Shown: positions 1 to 6,081, counted from the first letter of the stretch. The stretch is 9,022 bases of DNA from Acutalibacter sp. (GCA_022801475.1 JAAWSH010000052.1:1-9022), one strand, 5' to 3'. Numbers and translations are program-made. The notes: generated by a model not told the origin, from the letters alone.

Positions 1-468
1 TTGGAGTGCGCCATTGTCCTGAACGCCATTGCGGCCGGGGGACAGTACAGCTCGCCCAAGTTGATAGCCGGGCAGGTCAACGCCCAGCAGGAGCTAAGCC
101 CTTATCAGCCTGTAACAGACCAGACCGTGCAGGCCATGTCCCCCGCCACGGCCAAGACCCTGCGGGACTACCTGATTAGCGCCGCCAAGCGGGGCACGGG
201 CTCGGCGGGCGCGCCGGGAAACTGCGCCAGCGGCATAAAGACCGGCACAGCCCAGACCGGGGCCTATGAAGAGGGCAAGGAGCTCTCCCACTTTATCTAC
301 TGCGGCTTTATCTGCGACAAAACCGGCGCTCCCCGGTACTGTATAACCGTGCTGCGGGAATCTGTGGCAGAGGATAAGGGCGCCACAGCCCGGGTGTTTC
401 GGAAAATCACGGAAGGGCTGGCAGAACTGGCGAATCAAGAGGATGAAAAGAAAGCGGCCCGGGGGTAA
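1..468 (+). CDS. Penicillin-binding protein, C-terminal end of transpeptidase domain (partial)
   Basis: This is the 3' end of a class B penicillin-binding protein, a periplasm-facing D,D-transpeptidase that cross-links peptidoglycan. The open frame runs in from the left edge, so the TTG at base 1 is not a real start. The key sign is the KTGT box at residues 80-83 of the visible 155, inside SGIKTGTAQTG, the third conserved motif of beta-lactam-binding transpeptidases. After it comes the family's usual strand pattern (SHFIYCGFICD, then PRYCITVLRE). The SxxK and SxN motifs must lie outside the window. The tail (residues 145-155) is charged and ends in a GC-rich hairpin that reaches past the stop. 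The gene converges on the DUF4179 gene with 38 bp between stops. Membership of the transpeptidase family is clear. The subtype (PbpA/PBP2/SpoVD-like) cannot be decided from this fragment. Confidence 0.88.
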   Translation: MECAIVLNAIAAGGQYSSPKLIAGQVNAQQELSPYQPVTDQTVQAMSPATAKTLRDYLISAAKRGTGSAGAPGNCASGIKTGTAQTGAYEEGKELSHFIYCGFICDKTGAPRYCITVLRESVAEDKGATARVFRKITEGLAELANQEDEKKAARG

Positions 469-497
469 GGGCCCCTGGGCCGCGTGCATTCTTTTCC
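446..497. terminator. Bidirectional intrinsic terminator between convergent genes
   Basis: GCGGCCC (454-460) pairs with GGGCCGC (477-483). Further G/C pairs (461-464 with 472-475) extend the stem to 11 bp with one bulged base. On the minus strand the stem is followed at once by TTTCTTTTC (453-445), which suits the end of the sigma/DUF4179 transcript. On the plus strand it is followed by a looser T-rich tract (488-500), which suits the penicillin-binding protein gene. The left half of the stem lies inside the last codons of that gene. Confidence 0.7.
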
Positions 498-506
498 TTC
501 CAAACT

Positions 507-2468
507 CTAGCCCTGTGTGTCGTTCCTGCCCCCGTACAGGTCGCTCTCTGTCCCAACAGAAGACGAGACTTGGGGCCAGTTCTCCGGGCTCTCCTGCTGT
601 GCGTAGTAGGCTACAAAATCTCCCAGAGCCTCCACCCGGCTGCGCATCATTTCCTCGTTTAAATCGGAAATAAGGGTTTTTCCCGTCTCCAGGTCCACTA
701 GCTCCAGGCGGGTATAGCGCTGTAGGCCTCCAGTGGAGTCCCGGCGGTCGTAGAGATAGTATATCCAAAAAGACATGACCCTATAGGTCTCTCCTGTGCT
801 GGGCAGAGAATAGATGCTCTCCATATACGAGCCGTTTTCGCCCGTAAAACGTTCCCCTTCCGGCAAGCCGGTGGTTACAGGTAATTGCTGCACCAGCACG
901 TCATCGTAATAGGCCTGAATGGCCAGGCTCCGGCCCACCATGGGATAGGGCGTGAACAGGGCAACGTACTCGCCCATACCTGTGGGAGAGGCTTCCATGG
1001 GCTGGAGGCTTATATCAATACAGAGGAAGTCATTCAGGAAGGTCCCCAGGGGCGGGGCCTTTCGGTCCGGGTCCAGCTTTTCGTTGCCAGTTTTCTTGTA
1101 GTTTTCGCTGGCAAACACCTGGTTTTTCTCCAGGTCAATGCTAAACTCTGCCAGCACCCGGCGGCAGGCGAACTCTCCGGCCTCCTCCGGGGTCTCGTAA
1201 AAGGTAAGCACCAGCGGCGCGTCCAGACGTACGGGCTGACCTTGAGAGCAAAACGTGAACCGGAAGGTGTTCTTATCTCCAAACTGTTCTGGGCCTAACT
1301 CCAAATCAATTTCTGTGCCATCCGCCAGCTGGACCTCGCTCATTGTGTAGCCGTTCCGCCACGGGTCCTCTGGGGTTTTGGGGGCGGCGGGGGGGGCGGC
1401 TTCCTCTTGCCAGAGTTGGGCGTAGATCCCCAGGGGCATGGAGTCATTCATAAGCAGCAGGTCGCCACAGAAGCCAATATTGGGCAGGGTGGCCTCCACC
1501 TGTACATAACTGGGGGTATATTCCACCCGCTCCAGGGTGGCCTGGTTGTCTGTGGTGGGGGAGAGGATGGTGTGGTTTTGGGTGTTGTCTATCTCCACCT
1601 TACACGGAAGCTCAAAGCCAGGGGTCCAGCTTGCTATATGCTCCATCCCATGCTCGCCATAAAAGGTTAGGGTCAGATTCGGAATAAAGATCTGTACTTC
1701 CATAGCGCCGTCTATCAGTTCTTTCAGCTGGGTCAGGTCCAGGGACAAGGAGCTTTCCGCCCGGCCGGCGCCATTGCTTTCAAAGCTAAGGGTTTCCTTC
1801 TCTTGAAGGAGGGTTCCTTCTACCACCACATGGGCGCTGGGGAGTACATAGTCATATTCGTTAGCATATTCCGGCGTCCCAGTCAGCAGCTGGTAGCCGG
1901 TTTTTTCCTCAAGGTCTCCTTCATGCTGCTTAAAGGTTTCGGCCAGGTCCATATCCATGCCAAAGCCAATGCTTAAGTCCAGGTACAGGGTCTTGCCGTC
2001 GGTCCAGGCCGCGTCAACGGTCAGGTCCCCAGGGAACTCCCCAAGGGGCTGTGCGGTGACCGGCAGAAAAACAGGCGCCGCCTCTGGCGTGGGGGTGGGA
2101 GAGGAGGTGGCCTCCGCCACCGGAGGGGGGGGAACCTCCTGTCCGCCGTTTATAGACCGGAACACAAAGCCCAGGCCAGGCAGGGCCTCGGTAATTTGGG
2201 GGTAGGTGGAGTTTACCCCCAGCAGCCCCAAAAACACCAGAGCCAAAACAGCGGCCGCCATGGTGGTGCGCCGCAGCAGCTCCCGCACCGGGCGGTAGCG
2301 GACAGGCAGCTCTTCGGGCAGCTCCAGCAGGGTCTTTTGCATCGCGGCGTGGAATGCCTGGGGGGGCTTTTCCACCCCCAGCTGCCGGGCCAGCTGGGCC
2401 CGAAAGGCCCGGTCCCGCCGCAGCAGCGAACGCGGGGGCTGGCCAGGTCCGTGTTTGCCAATTTTCAT
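507..2468 (-). CDS. DUF4179-type membrane protein, probable anti-sigma factor/sensor
   Basis: This 653-residue protein has the layout of the DUF4179 family that accompanies ECF sigma factors in Clostridia. A basic N-terminal cytoplasmic part (about 1-67) includes a helix-like FHAAMQKTLLELPEEL stretch. A single membrane segment follows at about 69-86 (MAAAVLALVFLGLLGV), then the NSTYPQITEALPGLG region typical of the family just outside the membrane. After that comes a Pro/Thr/Ser linker (about 111-132) and a large extracytoplasmic part of about 520 residues rich in beta-strand patterns, with no catalytic motif I recognise. The ATG overlaps the sigma gene's TGA (ATGA) and has an AAGGAGG site 7 bases upstream, so translation is coupled. 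By analogy the N-terminus would hold the sigma factor until the ectodomain senses an envelope signal. That role is inferred from context. The large C-terminal domain's ligand is unknown. Confidence 0.8.
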   Translation of the reverse strand: MKIGKHGPGQPPRSLLRRDRAFRAQLARQLGVEKPPQAFHAAMQKTLLELPEELPVRYRPVRELLRRTTMAAAVLALVFLGLLGVNSTYPQITEALPGLGFVFRSINGGQEVPPPPVAEATSSPTPTPEAAPVFLPVTAQPLGEFPGDLTVDAAWTDGKTLYLDLSIGFGMDMDLAETFKQHEGDLEEKTGYQLLTGTPEYANEYDYVLPSAHVVVEGTLLQEKETLSFESNGAGRAESSLSLDLTQLKELIDGAMEVQIFIPNLTLTFYGEHGMEHIASWTPGFELPCKVEIDNTQNHTILSPTTDNQATLERVEYTPSYVQVEATLPNIGFCGDLLLMNDSMPLGIYAQLWQEEAAPPAAPKTPEDPWRNGYTMSEVQLADGTEIDLELGPEQFGDKNTFRFTFCSQGQPVRLDAPLVLTFYETPEEAGEFACRRVLAEFSIDLEKNQVFASENYKKTGNEKLDPDRKAPPLGTFLNDFLCIDISLQPMEASPTGMGEYVALFTPYPMVGRSLAIQAYYDDVLVQQLPVTTGLPEGERFTGENGSYMESIYSLPSTGETYRVMSFWIYYLYDRRDSTGGLQRYTRLELVDLETGKTLISDLNEEMMRSRVEALGDFVAYYAQQESPENWPQVSSSVGTESDLYGGRNDTQG

Positions 2469-2992
2469 AGCCCTGCCTCCTTTCCGTTAGCTCCAAAGCT
2501 TTCCTTGAATTTCTTTCGCCCATGATAAAGGCGCATTTTTGCCGCGCCCTCTGTAATGCCCAAAAGCTTTGCGATCTCCTTGACCGGGATGTCGTTCAAA
2601 TAGTATAGGGTAAGGATCAGCCGGTCGTTTTCTCCCAGGGCGGCCAGCGCGCGGCGCACGTCCAAAGAGAGGTCCCGGTCCTCCTCTTGGCCCTCTTCAG
2701 GGAGAAGGTCCAGGGGCACCAGGCCCCGCTGCTGGCGGAGCAGGTCGTAACAGCAGTTAATGACCACCCGGGTAAGCCAGGTCTTAAAAAATTTAGGCTG
2801 GCGCAGGGTATGTAGTTTATAAAAAGCCCGGCACAGGGCCTCTTGCACAGCGTCCTGCACGTCGGCCTCGTTGTGCAGAATGGCCTTGGCGGTGCTGTAC
2901 ATGGCGGTTTCGCACTCGCCCATCAGGCGGACAAAGGCGTCCTTGTCGCCGTTCTGGGCTTTTCTGACCCAACGTTCTATAATGGTTCTCAC
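2465..2992 (-). CDS. ECF-type RNA polymerase sigma-70 family factor
   Basis: An alternative sigma factor that directs RNA polymerase to a small regulon. With the GTG start at 2992 it is 175 residues, normal for ECF sigmas. Region 2 spans about 20-87, with DVQDAVQEALCRAFYKL (44-60) and FFKTWLTRVVINCCYDLLRQQRG (68-90) matching the core-binding and -10-reading helices. Region 4 spans about 115-165, with ENDRLILTLYYLNDIPVKEIAKLLGITEGAAKMRLYHGRKKFKE as the -35-reading helix-turn-helix. The frame stays open to an ATG at 3106. Those extra 38 residues look unlike the family and run into the palindromic repeat, so a start near 2992 is preferred, although its ribosome site is weak (GAAAG, short spacing). 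A very weak ECF-like promoter candidate is GGCAAG (3077-3072) with CGTC (3053-3050). Translation is coupled to the DUF4179 gene downstream. Family is certain; exact start is not. Confidence 0.88.
   Translation of the reverse strand: MRTIIERWVRKAQNGDKDAFVRLMGECETAMYSTAKAILHNEADVQDAVQEALCRAFYKLHTLRQPKFFKTWLTRVVINCCYDLLRQQRGLVPLDLLPEEGQEEDRDLSLDVRRALAALGENDRLILTLYYLNDIPVKEIAKLLGITEGAAKMRLYHGRKKFKESFGANGKEAGL
2476..2482 (-). promoter_or_regulatory. Ribosome binding site of the DUF4179 gene, inside the sigma gene
   Basis: AAGGAGG on the minus strand, 7 bases before the ATG at 2468, lies inside the last codons of the sigma factor gene. Together with the ATGA stop/start overlap it fixes the start of the downstream gene and points to matched production of the two proteins. 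Confidence 0.8.
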
Positions 2993-3095
2993 CGCTTTCA
3001 AGTGGCGTAATGAAAAGAAAAAAGGAAAAGGGCCGGAAAACCCGGGAAAGACGGTATTCTCCAAAATAATACTTGCCATAACTGTTTTTATGGAT

Positions 3096-3200
3096 ATAGT
3101 AAACACACTTAAAAATCGTTATGTACCGATTTTCAAGCTGGGCGACTACGTCGCCTGGTTCAAAAGAGGTATTCTACCTCATTTGAACTGTGTTAACTAT
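3096..3200. repeat. Cloverleaf-forming palindromic repeat, full copy
   Basis: This 105-bp element folds into a four-way junction with almost no unpaired bases. The closing stem is 3096-3110 with 3186-3200 (13 of 15 pairs; starts ATAGT, ends ACTAT). Arm 1 is 3108-3118 with 3127-3137 (10 of 11 pairs, 8-base loop). Arm 2 is 3138-3146 with 3150-3158 (core GGCGAC/GTCGCC, loop TAC, two G-T pairs as plus-strand RNA). Arm 3 is 3159-3171 with 3175-3187 (12 of 13 pairs, loop TTC). The arms abut one another exactly. Parts recur at 3234-3276 and 3332-3385, so it is a repeat family and not a single hairpin. Function and name are unknown to me. It could be a REP/MITE-like mobile palindrome or a structured RNA. 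Confidence 0.75.
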
Positions 3201-3233
3201 AAGAGCCCCCTGGTGGTCTGGCTGCATGGCTAT

Positions 3234-3276
3234 ATGGTAAACGCCCTTGAAAATCAGCGGATACTGGCCTTCAAGG
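3234..3276. repeat. Partial copy of the cloverleaf repeat (left half) with its own hairpin
   Basis: Bases 3234-3255 match the first 22 bases of the copy at 3332 at 20 of 22 positions, and resemble the start of the copy at 3096. The similarity then stops, and no matching right-hand end is seen. A separate imperfect hairpin forms here: CCTTGAA (3245-3251) with TTCAAGG (3270-3276), plus an inner CAG/CTG helix. It looks like a degenerate or rearranged copy. Confidence 0.55.
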
Positions 3277-3331
3277 AACAAAAGGGTGAAAGCCTCTAAA
3301 GGAATGGACCGCTTTAGCGCTGCGTGAACGC

Positions 3332-3385
3332 ATAGTAAACGCGCTTGAAAATCGGTACATACCTCTTTTGAACCGCGTTAACGAT
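3332..3385. repeat. Short collapsed copy of the cloverleaf repeat
   Basis: The ends ATAGTAAACGCG (3332-3343) and CGCGTTAACGAT (3374-3385) pair at 10 of 12 positions and match the closing stem of the full copy. Between them, 3344-3361 is the exact reverse complement of 3120-3137 (18 bases), and 3360-3374 is the exact reverse complement of 3157-3171 (15 bases). Seen in the same direction, it equals the left half of arm 1 joined to the right half of arm 3, with arm 2 missing. It forms one imperfect hairpin in place of a cloverleaf. Confidence 0.65.
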
Positions 3386-3430
3386 ACTCCTGTGAATTAG
3401 ACGGTTTCTCACTCCGCCAGGTAAGCTCAT

Positions 3431-3463
3431 TCTGAAAAAAAGAGCGCCGTCCGCGCTCTTTTC
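3431..3463 (-). terminator. Intrinsic terminator of the serine dehydratase gene
   Basis: AAAAGAGCGC (3438-3447) pairs with GCGCTCTTTT (3453-3462) around a 5-base loop. On the minus strand the G/C stem is followed by seven T residues, 3 bases after the stop codon of the gene. The plus-strand tail has only four T residues, so the minus direction is favoured. Confidence 0.88.
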
Positions 3464-3465
3464 CT

Positions 3466-4665
3466 CTATTCCCGGTAATTTTTCGCCAGCCCCCCCTCGC
3501 TGGTCTCCCGGTATTTACTAAACAGGTCCCGCCCGGTCTCATACATGGTCTTTATTACCATGTCAAAGCTGATCTTCCGGGTATAGGTCAAAAAATTTGC
3601 CAAACTTAAGGCATTGATGGCCCGCATACCCGCCACGGCGTTGCGCTCGATGCAGGGGATCTGCACCAGCCCCCCAATGGGGTCGCAGGTCAGGCCCAGG
3701 TGGTGCTCCATAGCCACCTCGGCCGCGTATTCAATCTGGTCCAGGTCCATGTGATACACCTCGGCCAAGCCCGCGGCCGCCATGGAGCAGGCACTGCCAA
3801 TCTCCGCCTGGCACCCGCACTCCGCCCCGGAAATAGAGGCGTTGGTCTTAATCACATTGCCCACTAGGCCCGCCACAGCCAGACCCTTTAGCATGTCCCG
3901 GTCAGAAAAGCCCTGCTGCTCCTGCTTATACAGCATCACGGCGGGCAGCACCCCGCAGGCCCCGCAGGTGGGGGCTGTAACAATGGTGCCGCCCCCAGCG
4001 TTCTCCTCGCTAACGGCAAAGGCGTAGGCGCACACCTTGCGGTTTTCCCGGGTCTCTTTGCTCTCGTCCATGTGGCGCTGGCGGTTTAGGTACATGGCCT
4101 TGCGCTGCACCCCCAGGCCCCCGGCCAGCTCGCCGTCCTTGCGGATGCCCCTGTATACAGCCTCTTTCATCACCTCCCACACTTCGGAGAGGTACTCCCA
4201 AATCTTCGGCCCCTCGCACTGCTCTACATACTGCCACAGGTAAAGGTCCTTCTCCCGGCAGTAGTCCTTAATTTCGCTAAAGGTGCGCAGGGGGTACACC
4301 TGGGGCGGGTCGGCCTGGGCCTGGCCCTCAATCTGTATCTTGCCGCCCCCCACGCTGAATACCCGCCAAAAGCCCAGGCGCTCTCCCCGCAGGAAGGCCT
4401 CCAGCTCCATGGTGTTGGGGTGGGGCAGGTTCTCGGTCTCTGTGTCAAAGAGGATACGGGCGGGCAGGGGCTCCAGGGCCTCTTTTACCGCCACGTCCGT
4501 AAGGTGTCCCCGGCCTGTCTTGGCCAAAGAGCCGTATAAAGTTACCTGAAAACTGTCGGCCTGGGGGTACGCGGCCTGAAAGCGCTGGGCCGCCCGGCCC
4601 GGCCCCATGGTGTGGGAGCTGGAAGGCCCCCGGCCAATGCGGTATAGTTCGGTTAAAGATTCCAT
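3466..4665 (-). CDS. sdaA: L-serine dehydratase (L-serine ammonia-lyase), iron-sulfur type, fused beta-alpha chain
   Basis: The enzyme converts L-serine to pyruvate and ammonia in the cytoplasm using an oxygen-sensitive [4Fe-4S] cluster. The 399-residue chain carries both domains. The beta domain is about 1-125, beginning MESLTELYRIGRGPSSSHTMGPGRAA, with the SSSHTMGP substrate-binding signature. The alpha domain is about 128-399, with TIVTAPTCGACGVLPAV (227-243) and NASISGAECGCQAEIGSACS. Cys285, Cys327 and Cys338 have the 42- and 11-residue spacing of the cluster ligands known in this family. It is shorter than the ~450-residue single-chain enzymes of enterobacteria, mainly through a reduced beta domain, and it has no ACT domain. 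The ATG at 4665 has AGGAGG six bases upstream. It sits alone, with a hairpin-rich leader and its own terminator, so it is probably a single-gene transcript. Identification is firm. Confidence 0.94.
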   Translation of the reverse strand: MESLTELYRIGRGPSSSHTMGPGRAAQRFQAAYPQADSFQVTLYGSLAKTGRGHLTDVAVKEALEPLPARILFDTETENLPHPNTMELEAFLRGERLGFWRVFSVGGGKIQIEGQAQADPPQVYPLRTFSEIKDYCREKDLYLWQYVEQCEGPKIWEYLSEVWEVMKEAVYRGIRKDGELAGGLGVQRKAMYLNRQRHMDESKETRENRKVCAYAFAVSEENAGGGTIVTAPTCGACGVLPAVMLYKQEQQGFSDRDMLKGLAVAGLVGNVIKTNASISGAECGCQAEIGSACSMAAAGLAEVYHMDLDQIEYAAEVAMEHHLGLTCDPIGGLVQIPCIERNAVAGMRAINALSLANFLTYTRKISFDMVIKTMYETGRDLFSKYRETSEGGLAKNYRE

Positions 4666-4671
4666 GGGAAG

Positions 4672-4677
4672 CCTCCT
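4672..4677 (-). promoter_or_regulatory. Ribosome binding site of serine dehydratase
   Basis: AGGAGG on the minus strand, 6 bases before the ATG at 4665. It is the strongest Shine-Dalgarno match in the window and fixes the start of the gene. Confidence 0.85.
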
Positions 4678-4793
4678 GAAAATAAAGTATGGGTTTTGAG
4701 AACAGTGAAACGGCTTCGAGGCAGGGCCCGGCGGGACCGCTGGCGTGAAAGCGGCAGGAAAAGTTTAGCCAGCCTTTTCAAAAGCTGCGAGGT

Positions 4794-4990
4794 TTGGAGC
4801 AGAGCTCCAAGGTCTTGCCGCAGTGCGTAGCACGAAGGCCGCTTAATACTCCCGGGCCCTTCTGGGCCCATCATGCGCGCAGAGCGCGCTTGGTCTGTCA
4901 GGGGAAGGCCTCCGGCAAGACCTTGGGGTGCCGCCCCAAGCCCCGCCGGGGGAAATCTTTTCCCCCGGACCCCCTGCCGCATTCTGCGGC
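4794..4990. repeat. Cluster of seven perfect hairpins in the trpS-sdaA spacer
   Basis: The 328-bp spacer 4666-4993 holds no convincing gene. Within it, perfect stems follow one another: TTGGAGC/GCTCCAA (4794-4810), GTGC/GCAC (4823-4833), GGGCCC/GGGCCC (4854-4869), GCGCGC/GCGCGC (4875-4889), CTTGGGG/CCCCAAG (4922-4940), a 10-bp stem CCGGGGGAAA/TTTCCCCCGG (4946-4968) and GCCGCA/TGCGGC (4976-4990). A 12-bp perfect inverted repeat, AAGGTCTTGCCG (4809-4820) with its complement (4913-4924), encloses the middle hairpins. Bases 4678-4793, nearest the serine dehydratase start, show no clear structure and should contain its promoter, but I could not place one. Confidence 0.7.
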
Positions 4991-4995
4991 TTTTT
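4976..4995 (+). terminator. Plus-strand terminator-like hairpin next to the trpS stop
   Basis: GCCGCA (4976-4981) pairs with TGCGGC (4985-4990), loop TTC, and is followed by TTTTT on the plus strand. In the minus direction, which trpS would need, there is no T tract after the stem. It would therefore stop plus-strand transcripts from running antisense into trpS, yet no plus-strand gene lies upstream. It may also be just one member of the hairpin cluster. Confidence 0.4.
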
Positions 4996-5998
4996 AGTCC
5001 ACCAGCCCTACCTTGCGGTACACCTTCCGCAGGGTGCGCTGAGCCAGGGCTTGGGCCCGGGGGGCGTTGTCGTGGTAGGTCTTTTCCAAAAAGGCCTTGT
5101 CCGCCACAATCTCCTTGTACCGGTCCTGAATGGGCTTTAGCTCGCTGATGACCGCCTCGGCCACAGCGGGCTTGAAGTCTCCGTAGCCCTTGCCCTCAAA
5201 TTCGCCCTCAATTTCCTCCATAGTCTTGCCTGTAATGGCCGCGTAAATGCCCATCAGGTTGTTGACCCCGTCCTTGCCCGGGGCAAAGCGCACCTGGCTC
5301 TCGCTGTCGGTAACAGCGCGCTTGAACTTGCGCATAATGGTGTCCGGGTCGTCCAGAACAGAGATGTTGCCGTTCTGGTTCTCGTCAGACTTGGACATTT
5401 TATTGGCGGGGCTTTGCAGGGACATGACCCGGGCCCCGTGCTGGGGAATCAGGGGCTCGGGCACGGTAAAGGTGGGGCCGTAAATGCCGTTGAAGCGCTC
5501 GGCAATGTCCCGGGCAATCTCCACATGCTGCTTCTGGTCCGCGCCCACTGGGACAAAGTCCGCCTGGTACAGCAGAATATCCGCCGCCATCAGGCAGGGG
5601 TAGGTGAAGAGCCCTGCGTTGATGTTGTCCGCGTGCTTTTGGGACTTGTCCTTAAACTGGGTCATGCGGGAGAGCTCGCCAAACTGGGTGTTGCAGCTAA
5701 GAACCCAGGCCAGCTGGGTGTGCTCCGGCACGTGGCTTTGGATAAAGAACAGGGTGCGGCTTACGTCAAAGCCCATGGCCAGCAAAAAGGCGTAGGCCTC
5801 TTTGGTGTAGCGGCGCAGCTCGGCGGGGTTTTGGCGTACGGTAAGGGCGTGGAGGTCCGCCAGGGCGTAAACGCAGTCATAGCCCTCCTCCTGAAAGCGC
5901 AGGTGGTTGCGCAGGGCCCCCAGGTAGTTGCCCAGGGTAAAGGTGCCTGTGCACTGGTACATGCTAAGGATGCGCTTTTTTTGTTCAGTATTTTCCAT
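4994..5998 (-). CDS. trpS: Tryptophan--tRNA ligase (TrpRS)
   Basis: The enzyme activates L-tryptophan with ATP and charges tRNA-Trp in the cytoplasm. The 334-residue chain has the class I synthetase Rossmann fold. The TLGN form of the HIGH motif is at 21-24 (TFTLGNYLGALRNH), the tryptophan-pocket MAADILLYQADFVPVGADQKQHVEIARDI block is at 138-165, and KMSKS is at 200-204 (NKMSKSDEN). The ATG at 5998 is chosen over an upstream in-frame ATG at 6064: AAGGAG lies 10 bases before it, the protein then has family length, and the extra 22 residues overlap a GC hairpin. The N-terminal loop reads SMYQCTG where most relatives have SGxQP(S/T)G. It lies 83 bp downstream of the aminotransferase gene on the same strand and may share its transcript. 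No T-box leader is seen. Identification is firm. Confidence 0.95.
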   Translation of the reverse strand: MENTEQKKRILSMYQCTGTFTLGNYLGALRNHLRFQEEGYDCVYALADLHALTVRQNPAELRRYTKEAYAFLLAMGFDVSRTLFFIQSHVPEHTQLAWVLSCNTQFGELSRMTQFKDKSQKHADNINAGLFTYPCLMAADILLYQADFVPVGADQKQHVEIARDIAERFNGIYGPTFTVPEPLIPQHGARVMSLQSPANKMSKSDENQNGNISVLDDPDTIMRKFKRAVTDSESQVRFAPGKDGVNNLMGIYAAITGKTMEEIEGEFEGKGYGDFKPAVAEAVISELKPIQDRYKEIVADKAFLEKTYHDNAPRAQALAQRTLRKVYRKVGLVD

Positions 5999-6031
5999 TT
6001 GGGATTCGCTCCTTGTTTGATTGATGAGGAC

Positions 6032-6061
6032 GGGCCGGGGGCTCCGAAAAGCCCCTGGCCC
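6032..6061. other. Strong GC hairpin between the aminotransferase gene and trpS
   Basis: GGGCC (6032-6036) pairs with GGCCC (6057-6061) and GGGGCT (6038-6043) with AGCCCC (6050-6055), around a 6-base loop, with one G-T pair or mismatch between them. It starts about 20 bases past the aminotransferase stop. On the minus strand no T run follows, so it is not a good terminator for that gene. On the plus strand a run of six T residues follows after a short gap (6066-6072). It could reduce read-through, protect a processed 3' end, or act against antisense transcription. Confidence 0.5.
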
Positions 6062-6081
6062 CAATGTTTTTTCCGCTGGTT

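Larger units (their letters stand above)
2993..3433. other. Non-coding spacer carrying a palindromic repeat family
   Basis: This gap lies between the divergently unconnected sigma gene and the end of serine dehydratase. It is more AT-rich than the flanking genes. A 142-codon plus-strand frame (2871-3299) crosses it, but that frame starts inside the sigma gene and is built largely from the repeats, so I do not treat it as a gene. The content is three related repeat copies (3096-3200, 3234-3276, 3332-3385) and, at its upstream edge, the leader of the sigma operon. Confidence 0.7.

Noticed and set aside
94..768. Minus-strand frame of 224 codons under the penicillin-binding protein and DUF4179 genes
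   Set aside because: It crosses the shared terminator and overlaps two better supported genes. Its proline- and glycine-rich make-up is typical of a shadow frame.
2993..3106. N-terminal extension of the sigma factor to an ATG at 3106
   Set aside because: The extra 38 residues are unlike ECF sigma N-termini and reach into the repeat element. Region 2 begins normally after the GTG at 2992.
2871..3299. Plus-strand frame of 142 codons across the sigma leader and repeat region
   Set aside because: It starts inside the sigma gene on the opposite strand, has no ribosome site, shows no family likeness, and much of it is the cloverleaf repeat.
3096..3385. Integron attC sites
   Set aside because: The paired ends do not fit the RYYYAAC/GTTRRRY core-site pattern, and no cassette-like genes or integrase are present.
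4653..4982. Minus-strand frame of 109 codons upstream of sdaA
   Set aside because: It is made of hairpin sequence, overlaps the sdaA start, and has no family likeness.
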